This document shows, one piece after another, positions 7,069-12,509 of a DNA stretch of 14,852 nt. The first letter of the stretch is position 1, and each line of letters opens with the position of its first letter. Location of the stretch: positions 1 through 14,852 of the forward strand of contig JAFAKI010000101.1 of the NCBI GenBank assembly GCA_019235595.1, read 5' to 3'. The stretch is from Mucilaginibacter sp. (GTDB taxonomy: Bacteria; Bacteroidota; Bacteroidia; Sphingobacteriales; Sphingobacteriaceae). The translations under genes and the position numbers were made by a program. The notes beneath the pieces were generated by a model. The model searched no databases and was not told where the DNA came from. It saw nothing but the letters and a program-made list of their open reading frames with translations.

Positions 7069-8322
7069 TTATTGAAACCTATCCACCGCAAACGGAGTAA
7101 TATTCATTTCCGGCGATTGACCATTCAATACCTCACTGATGATCTTACCTGTTGCCGGGCCAAGGCTCAAACCAATCATAGCATGACCTGTAGCTACTGC
7201 CAGGTTTTGATATTTACCGGATAAACCGATATAAGGCATACCATCGGGTGATACCGGCCGGAAACCAAACCAAATATCTTTTTGCTGTGGCATTTCGGGT
7301 TTAAAGTTCGGGAAGTATTTTGGCACAGACTCTACTATACCCTGAACGCGGCTCATATTGACCTGGTTGTTGATTTTGCCTACCTCCATGGTTCCGCCAT
7401 AACGTATGCTGCCATTCATCGGGGTGATGGCTACGCGCGCTTCACATAGTATAGATGGGATAGTCATACGTTTGGATTCGTCCTGAGGCACCATAAAGGA
7501 GTAGCCTTTTCCCGGCATCAACGGCACTTTTAAACCTGCAAGTTTGGCAATACCGGGCGACCAGGCACCACCGGCTACGACATATCCATCCCCTTTAAAT
7601 TCTTTATCCTTACTGTTTACTGAAGTGATCTTACCAGCATCATGCGCAATTTTAACGATTTCGGTATTGCGGTAAATAGTTACCCCTTTAGCGTTTTCGA
7701 TATATTTTGTTAGTCCGCGCATTAGTTTATTAGGATATAAATGCGCATCGCAATGATAATGTACCGCGCCTAGAATATCCATTTCAACGCCGGGCTGCAG
7801 TTGGCTGCATTGTTCGGGATTGAGATATTGTGCATCAAGCCCAAGATTAGCGGCTTGCTCGGCCATGCGCTTTTCTTCTTCTACAAATTTTGGAGTTTTA
7901 AAGAGCATCAATATGCCTTTATCTTCCAGGCCAAACTCGATATTAGAATCTTTTTCAAATTCCTGGAAAAGCTTTTTGCTCATCATTGAGATATCGCGCA
8001 ATGCCCCTGCTGAGCGGTCGACATGCTTGCGGGTGGCGCTTTTCAAAAATTTAAGGCCCCAGCCGATGAGCTCAGGGTTGAGCGATGGCTTTACATAGAA
8101 TGGGCTTTTACTGTCGAACATCCAGCGGATACCCTGCTCCACCATGCCCGGTGCAGCTAAGGGTATAAAGTGGCTCGGGGTGATCATCCCCGCATTGCCA
8201 TACGAGCAATTGTCGGACAGGTCGCCCTGATCAATAATATCAATTTCCCAACCCGATCTATTAAGGTAGTATGCGGAAAATAACCCGATTATACCACCGC
8301 CTATGATAACTGCTTTACTCAT
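7069..8322 (-). CDS. FAD-dependent D-amino-acid dehydrogenase/oxidase, probable cis-4-hydroxy-D-proline oxidase
   Basis: 417 aa, DAO/DadA fold. The N-terminus carries the dinucleotide-binding GGGIIGLFSAYYL (8-20), ending in the acidic strand IDIIDQGD. A Gly-rich GNAGMITPSH follows near 43-52, VVAGGAWSPGIA lies mid-protein, and the C-terminal FAD-contact segment is GHAMIGLSLGPATGKI. Length is normal for the family. Expected reaction: cis-4-hydroxy-D-proline to delta-1-pyrroline-4-hydroxy-2-carboxylate, with electrons passed to oxygen or the respiratory chain. Sequence alone would allow any D-amino-acid or proline-like substrate. The specific call rests on the neighbours: hydroxyproline epimerase directly upstream, and deaminase and semialdehyde dehydrogenase further up. 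It is a single-subunit enzyme, unlike the three-gene D-hydroxyproline dehydrogenase of pseudomonads. It is the last gene of the minus-strand cluster. Confidence 0.88.
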   Translation of the reverse strand: MSKAVIIGGGIIGLFSAYYLNRSGWEIDIIDQGDLSDNCSYGNAGMITPSHFIPLAAPGMVEQGIRWMFDSKSPFYVKPSLNPELIGWGLKFLKSATRKHVDRSAGALRDISMMSKKLFQEFEKDSNIEFGLEDKGILMLFKTPKFVEEEKRMAEQAANLGLDAQYLNPEQCSQLQPGVEMDILGAVHYHCDAHLYPNKLMRGLTKYIENAKGVTIYRNTEIVKIAHDAGKITSVNSKDKEFKGDGYVVAGGAWSPGIAKLAGLKVPLMPGKGYSFMVPQDESKRMTIPSILCEARVAITPMNGSIRYGGTMEVGKINNQVNMSRVQGIVESVPKYFPNFKPEMPQQKDIWFGFRPVSPDGMPYIGLSGKYQNLAVATGHAMIGLSLGPATGKIISEVLNGQSPEMNITPFAVDRFQ

Positions 8323-8346
8323 TTTAATAATATCTGCTCACCACCA

Positions 8347-8480
8347 CGTCATTGCGAGGAACGAAGTAATCTCTACATAGGACATTCAATGAACCATGAT
8401 TTATAAACTGGACGTTCATTAACAAATCCGTGCTCCCTTATCTGCACAGTTTGGAGATTGCTTCGTTCCTCGCAATGACG
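8347..8480. repeat. 27-bp inverted repeat with 80-bp spacer between oxidase and epimerase genes
   Basis: The arm at 8347-8373 (starts CGTCATTGCGAGGAACG) is the reverse complement of 8454-8480 at 26 of 27 positions; the only difference is T at 8367 against C in the other arm. The CGTCATTGCGAGG core resembles a widespread dispersed bacterial intergenic repeat, as far as I recall. The 80-bp spacer shows no ORF. The element fills most of the 179-bp gap between the two genes and would form a very stable hairpin in the transcript. Confidence 0.85.
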
Positions 8481-8501
8481 CGTGGTTATGTTTTTATTGT
8501 T

Positions 8502-9503
8502 TTATATCACCTGGAACCCATAAGCATACGGATCCTCATCATCAATTTTTATCGTATTATAACCGTAAACCCTGGCCCAACCTTCAATGCTTGGAATTAT
8601 GGCCGGTTTGCCGCCAACCTGAACTTCATCTTCTACCCTACCGATAAATTGGCTACCAATAATACTTTCATGGATAAATCGGTCGCCCTTTTTCAGTTTA
8701 CCTTTGGCATGCCATTGCGCCATACGAGCGGAGGTGCCAGTGCCGCAAGGTGAACGATCAATCGCCTTATCACCATAAAACACAGCATTACGTGCTGTAG
8801 CTTCGGTCGATATGGTTTTGCCTGCCCAAAGTACATGTGTACAAGTATTAATCGTTGGGTTATCAGGATGAACAAAAGTATATTTCTCGTTGATCCTTTG
8901 GCGGATCACCCTGCTCCAGGAAATTAGCTGATCAGCGCTATAATTTTCTAATCCTTTAAAATTAGGCTGTGGGTCGACTATCGCATAAAAATTACCGCCA
9001 TAGCTCACATCAAAAGTAAGGGTACCGAGATCCGGGCATTCTACTTCCAGGTTTTCAGCGGCAAGGTAAGCGGGTACATTGGTTAGTTTAACCGACTTTA
9101 CCTTTTGCCCCTCCTGTTTGTATTCGATCAGTACCAAACCAGCCGGCGCTTCCATGCGCACAATGCCTTTGGTTTTAGGGATGATCAATCCTTCTTCAAT
9201 CGCAATAGTAATGGTACCGATGGTGCCATGTCCACACATTGGCAGGCAGCCGCTGGTCTCGATAAACAATACTGCCACATCATTTTGGGGATCATGCGGC
9301 GAATATAAAATACTTCCCGACATCATATCGTGCCCGCGCGGCTCAAACATCAAGCCTTTACGAATCCAGTCATATTCCTTTAGAAAATGCTGGCGTTTGT
9401 CGCTCATATTCTCTCCGTTCAGGTTCGGACCGCCACCGGCCACCAATCTTACCGGGTTACCACAGGTATGTGCATCTATACAAAAAAAAGTCTTACTTGA
9501 CAT
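8502..9503 (-). CDS. 4-hydroxyproline 2-epimerase (proline racemase family)
   Basis: 333 aa, the normal family length. Converts trans-4-hydroxy-L-proline to cis-4-hydroxy-D-proline with two cysteine acid/base residues and no cofactor. Both catalytic cysteines are visible: Cys90 in MCGHGTIG (89-96) and Cys253 in DRSPCGTGTSARMA (249-262). Having both separates it from trans-3-hydroxyproline dehydratases, which lack one of the pair. The N-terminal FFCIDAHTCGNPVRLV (6-21) and GHDMMSGSI (58-66) are also typical. Proline racemase activity cannot be excluded from motifs alone, but the surrounding oxidase, deaminase and semialdehyde dehydrogenase point to hydroxyproline. Start at 9503 (MSSKTFF) fits the family N-terminus exactly. 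Confidence 0.92.
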   Translation of the reverse strand: MSSKTFFCIDAHTCGNPVRLVAGGGPNLNGENMSDKRQHFLKEYDWIRKGLMFEPRGHDMMSGSILYSPHDPQNDVAVLFIETSGCLPMCGHGTIGTITIAIEEGLIIPKTKGIVRMEAPAGLVLIEYKQEGQKVKSVKLTNVPAYLAAENLEVECPDLGTLTFDVSYGGNFYAIVDPQPNFKGLENYSADQLISWSRVIRQRINEKYTFVHPDNPTINTCTHVLWAGKTISTEATARNAVFYGDKAIDRSPCGTGTSARMAQWHAKGKLKKGDRFIHESIIGSQFIGRVEDEVQVGGKPAIIPSIEGWARVYGYNTIKIDDEDPYAYGFQVI

Positions 9504-9510
9504 GTTTTTT

Positions 9511-9608
9511 AGTCTTAAGTCTGAAGTCTATAGTCCAAAGTCCTTAATTCTGAGCATAAAGTAAAAATCGGTGATTTTATACTTCGGACTTCCGACTTCT
9601 GACTTCTA
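9511..9608. repeat. inverted arrays of 7-bp tandem repeats
   Basis: Left array 9511-9545 holds five consecutive 7-mers, each beginning AGTC and in perfect register. Right array 9581-9608 holds four consecutive 7-mers, each beginning ACTTC. The right array read on the minus strand is again GAAGTC-like, so the arrays are inverted. Between them a small hairpin, AAAATC-GGT-GATTTT, lies at 9564-9578. The last right-hand unit (9602-9608) contains the TAG stop of the aldehyde dehydrogenase gene. Heptamer arrays of this kind resemble the short tandemly repeated repetitive sequences described in cyanobacteria. Confidence 0.75.
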
Positions 9609-11180
9609 TTTACTCCACTTATTATCAACCAAACGCCATATTCCAAGCGGGTTGCCATCTTTTAATTCGTCGGGCAGCAGATCCTTTGCCCAGTTTTGCC
9701 AGCTTACAGGCCTTACAAAACGTTTGATAGCCCCTGTGCCTACCGAGGTAAAACGGCCATCAGATGTTGCCGGAAAAGGTCCGCCATGCTGCATGGAAGG
9801 CACCACTTCCACTCCAGTCGGCACGTTATTCATGATCACACGACCGGCTATTTTCGTTAAGTTTTGGATCAACGCCTTATGCTTGGGAAGGTCAGTTTCA
9901 TCAGCTACGATGCTTGCGGTTAGCTGTCCGTGCAAAGCTTTCAATACCTGTTGTAATTGGGTTTCATCATCAGCAATAACTAGTAATGAATATGGCCCGA
10001 AGACTTCCTCTTTTAATTTAGGATTTGCAAGAAAATCTGAAGCACTCACTTCGGCTACCAATGGTTGCGCCTGGTTCGCTTTATCGCCATTCACAGTTCC
10101 CTTATTGATAATTGAAACGCCCTGCTCCTTCAGCATCGCTTCGGACAAATTTGAATAGTATTTACAAATACCGGGAGTAAGCATCGTAGCTGAATTGATC
10201 TTCGTGATAGCCTCGCCCAATGCTAGTTTGAATTTATTTAACCCATCGGATTTTATACCGATGAGTAAGCCCGGGTTGGTACAAAACTGTCCAGCTCCTA
10301 AAGTGATAGAAGCGGTATAGTGTTCAGCGATCTCTGCATAACGAGTCTCCAATGCATCAGGCAGTAAGATCACTGGATTGATGCTGCCCATTTCCGCGAA
10401 TACCGGGATAGGTTCTTCGCGCTGTTGTGCAAGCTTTACCAATGCCATGCCTCCTTTATACGATCCTGTAAAGGTGACGATCTTCGTTTTTGGGTGCTTT
10501 ACCAGCGCCTCGCCAATTGTGTAACCGTCATCATACAGAATAGAGAATACGCCTTCGGGTAAGTTGTGTTTTTCAACCGCCTTTTTAATGGCCGATGCCA
10601 CTAAAGCGCTTGTGCCGGGGTGTGCGGGATGTGCCTTTACAACCACCGGACAACCAGCGGCCAACGCCGAAGCAGTATCGCCACCCGCTACAGAAAAGGC
10701 CAATGGGAAATTGCTCGCGCCAAAAACCACCGCTGGACCAACAGGTATAAGCATCTTGCGTATATCCGGGCGCGGTGCAGGTTTTCTTTCGGGTAAAGCA
10801 CTGTCAATCACTGCTTCTACCCACGAGCCTTCTTCCACCAGATCAGCGAACATATTTAGCTGACCGGTTGTCCGTCCGCGTTCGCCTTGTAAGCGGGCCT
10901 GCGGCAGGCCGCTTTCAGCCATCGCACGTTCTATCAGTTCATCTCCTAAAGCATTGATCTCATCCGCAATGCTGCGCAAAAAATCTGCTTTGGTTTTTTT
11001 ATCGATGTAACGGTATCTGTCTGCAGCTTTTTCAGCAAGATCCAGAGCCTTATCTACATCTGCCAGTGAGGCTATCTGAAATTCGCCGGGCAATTCTTTT
11101 CCTGACGATGGGTCGATCGCCTTAAATGTTTTATTGCCTACTTGTTTATATTGATAAGCTGCTAAATTCATTGTTTCCAT
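9606..11180 (-). CDS. 2-oxoglutarate semialdehyde (2,5-dioxopentanoate) dehydrogenase
   Basis: 524 aa NAD(P)-dependent aldehyde dehydrogenase. Visible active-site parts: Asn157 in GASNFPLAF, Lys182 in VVKAHPAHPGT, FTGS at 237-240, Glu263 in FAEMGSINP and the nucleophile Cys300 in GAGQFCTNPG. The C-terminal QHGGPFPATSDGRFTSVGTGAIKRF and WQNW are characteristic of the semialdehyde dehydrogenase branch used in hydroxyproline, arabinose and glucarate breakdown. Reaction: 2-oxoglutarate semialdehyde to 2-oxoglutarate, the last step into the citrate cycle. The same enzyme could also serve an L-arabinose route, which is relevant because the cluster's glycosidase would release arabinose. Start at 11180 or at the Met three codons in (11171) are both possible. 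The stop codon lies inside a tandem-repeat unit. Confidence 0.92.
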   Translation of the reverse strand: METMNLAAYQYKQVGNKTFKAIDPSSGKELPGEFQIASLADVDKALDLAEKAADRYRYIDKKTKADFLRSIADEINALGDELIERAMAESGLPQARLQGERGRTTGQLNMFADLVEEGSWVEAVIDSALPERKPAPRPDIRKMLIPVGPAVVFGASNFPLAFSVAGGDTASALAAGCPVVVKAHPAHPGTSALVASAIKKAVEKHNLPEGVFSILYDDGYTIGEALVKHPKTKIVTFTGSYKGGMALVKLAQQREEPIPVFAEMGSINPVILLPDALETRYAEIAEHYTASITLGAGQFCTNPGLLIGIKSDGLNKFKLALGEAITKINSATMLTPGICKYYSNLSEAMLKEQGVSIINKGTVNGDKANQAQPLVAEVSASDFLANPKLKEEVFGPYSLLVIADDETQLQQVLKALHGQLTASIVADETDLPKHKALIQNLTKIAGRVIMNNVPTGVEVVPSMQHGGPFPATSDGRFTSVGTGAIKRFVRPVSWQNWAKDLLPDELKDGNPLGIWRLVDNKWSK

Positions 11181-11194
11181 AACCCCTCTCTAAT

Positions 11195-11263
11195 TCTCCC
11201 AAACCGGGAGACGGTGTATCAAATTTCTCAAATAATTTTTAAAGTCCTCTCCTCTGGAGAGGA
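11195..11263. repeat. pair of hairpins between deaminase and aldehyde dehydrogenase genes
   Basis: TCTCCC-AAACC-GGGAGA at 11195-11211 and TCCTCTCC-TCT-GGAGAGGA at 11245-11263 (a perfect 8-bp stem). They fill the 95-bp gap between the start of the dehydrogenase gene and the stop of the deaminase gene. In the minus-strand transcript the second hairpin comes 12 nt after the deaminase stop and is followed by an AU-rich stretch, so partial termination is possible, though there is no proper U-run. Similar GGAGAGGA hairpins are, from memory, common between genes in this group. Confidence 0.6.
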
Positions 11264-11275
11264 TTTAGAAGAGGC

Positions 11276-12214
11276 TTATGCAGTTGTAAGTTCACCTACT
11301 CTTCCCCAACTGCCTTCAGGTAATACCGGGCGATTTGCCAATGCATCGTCAATGGTTTTAAGTACTCTTTCCCGCTCGGCACCTACAATTTTTAAGCGTG
11401 GAGCACGCACGTTTTCGGTACCAATTCCTGTCGCTACTTCGGCTAACTTAATATACTGAACCAGTTTTGGATGGATATCCAGCTCTAACACAGGCAAAAA
11501 CCAACGGTAGATAGCGAGCGCTTCACTAATGCGGTTAGCTTTAACTAATCGGTAGATAGCGACAGTTTCTCTCGGGAAAGCATCTACCAACCCGGCTACC
11601 CAGCCATCGGCACCCATAACCAGGCTCTCCATAGCCAGGGGATCGACACCTGTCATGATCTTGAAACGATCGCCAAAACGGTTGATCATCCGGGTTACGT
11701 TCGAAATATCTCTTGTTGATTCTTTCACTGCCTGTATGTTATCATACTTCGCCAGTTCCTCAAACATATCCAGCGTAACTTCGATCTTGTAATCTACCGG
11801 GTTATTGTAGATCATGATAGGCTGCGGCGTACTTTTCGCTACTGCTGTCAGGAAGGCCAAAGTTTCTGCATCATCGGCCTTATAGCGCATCGGGGGCAGC
11901 AGCATTAAACCGCTGGCACCATATTCCAAAGCTTTTTGAGCGCCGGCCACAGCGGCTTTGGTAGTTTGCTCAGCAATGTTCAGCAATACAGGAACTTTTC
12001 CGTCTACAAACTCAACAGTATGTTTTAGCAAGGTGAATTTTTCTTCATCGCTCAAAACACTTGCCTCACCTAATGATCCGCCTAAAATAAGCCCATCAAC
12101 GCCTGCTTCTAACTGCGCATTGATGTTGTGATCAAACGCTTCGAAATCAAGCTCATCATTATCTGTGAACTTGGTTGTAACTGCGGGGAATACCCCTTTC
12201 CATTCAAATTTCAT
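11276..12214 (-). CDS. DapA-family delta-1-pyrroline-4-hydroxy-2-carboxylate deaminase
   Basis: 312 aa class I aldolase-fold (TIM barrel) protein of the dihydrodipicolinate synthase/N-acetylneuraminate lyase family. Visible: the substrate-binding loop GGSLGE at 45-50, the catalytic Tyr136 in IYNNP and the Schiff-base Lys164 in AVKES. Within the hydroxyproline pathway this family removes ammonia and water from pyrroline-4-hydroxy-2-carboxylate to give 2-oxoglutarate semialdehyde, the substrate of the neighbouring dehydrogenase. A sugar-acid lyase or dehydratase role (for example on 2-keto-3-deoxy sugar acids) is the main alternative on sequence alone. The flanking epimerase and oxidase make the hydroxyproline role much more likely. 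The ATG at 12214 fits the family start (MKFEWKGVFPAVTTKF). Confidence 0.9.
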   Translation of the reverse strand: MKFEWKGVFPAVTTKFTDNDELDFEAFDHNINAQLEAGVDGLILGGSLGEASVLSDEEKFTLLKHTVEFVDGKVPVLLNIAEQTTKAAVAGAQKALEYGASGLMLLPPMRYKADDAETLAFLTAVAKSTPQPIMIYNNPVDYKIEVTLDMFEELAKYDNIQAVKESTRDISNVTRMINRFGDRFKIMTGVDPLAMESLVMGADGWVAGLVDAFPRETVAIYRLVKANRISEALAIYRWFLPVLELDIHPKLVQYIKLAEVATGIGTENVRAPRLKIVGAERERVLKTIDDALANRPVLPEGSWGRVGELTTA

Positions 12215-12266
12215 ACTACTTTTATAATGAACTTAATCGTTCCGTTTACTTGTTCTTTTTTGTGTG

Positions 12267-12317
12267 ACGGATTACCGGGGCATTCCCCAAAAATGCCCGG
12301 TTCCTTAATCCGTTTTT
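12267..12317. repeat. long hairpin upstream of the deaminase gene
   Basis: Outer arms ACGGATTA (12267-12274) and TAATCCGT (12306-12313) pair fully. Inner arms CCGGGGCATT (12275-12284) and AATGCCCGG (12292-12300) pair with one bulge, and a five-base bulge lies at 12301-12305. On the plus strand five T residues follow (12313-12317), so it could end plus-strand transcription, but no plus-strand gene reads into it. On the minus strand it would sit 53 bases before the deaminase start as a leader structure. Confidence 0.55.
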
Positions 12318-12389
12318 GCCTGTTCAAGGCTTCAAAATATAGGATAATGCCCTTATATTGTATTGTTATATACCTGTCTTGCGTTTAGA

Positions 12390-12502
12390 CTCACCCAGTC
12401 ATTGCTTCGCTCGCCCCCCCTCTCTCCGCTACGCGCAAAGAGGGGTAATTTTTTTCTTATTGCACCCTTCTTTCCGCATAGCGGAAAGAGGGCCGGGGTG
12501 AG
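12390..12502. repeat. compound palindromic element downstream of the GH127 gene
   Basis: Outer arms CTCACCC (12390-12396) and GGGTGAG (12496-12502) enclose two inner hairpins: CCCCTCT/AGAGGGG (12417-12423 with 12439-12445) and CTTTCCGC-ATA-GCGGAAAG (12470-12488, extendable at its base). The element starts 7 bases beyond the GH127 stop codon in the direction of transcription, so it may protect or end that message, although no U-run follows. It looks like a dispersed intergenic repeat. Confidence 0.65.
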
Positions 12503-12509
12503 TAAATGC

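Noticed and set aside
7820..8098. 92-aa plus-strand frame opposite the FAD oxidase
   Set aside because: Shadow of a well-supported gene on the other strand.
8430..8753. 107-aa plus-strand frame across the inverted repeat
   Set aside because: It starts inside the repeat element and continues antisense to the epimerase gene; no coding signature.
9079..9564. 161-aa plus-strand frame opposite the epimerase start
   Set aside because: Antisense shadow of the epimerase that runs into the heptamer repeats; no protein family resemblance.
9511..9608. CRISPR-like array
   Set aside because: Units are 7 bp, directly adjacent without spacers and inverted between the two arrays, so this is a simple-sequence repeat and not CRISPR.
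9571..10158. 195-aa plus-strand frame opposite the aldehyde dehydrogenase
   Set aside because: Antisense to a gene with a complete set of catalytic motifs; its own product has no recognisable features and a composition typical of a shadow frame.
11276..12214. Lysine-pathway dihydrodipicolinate synthase (dapA)
   Set aside because: The fold and catalytic Tyr/Lys fit the wider family, but the setting among hydroxyproline genes and the changed substrate loop (GGSLGE) favour the deaminase.
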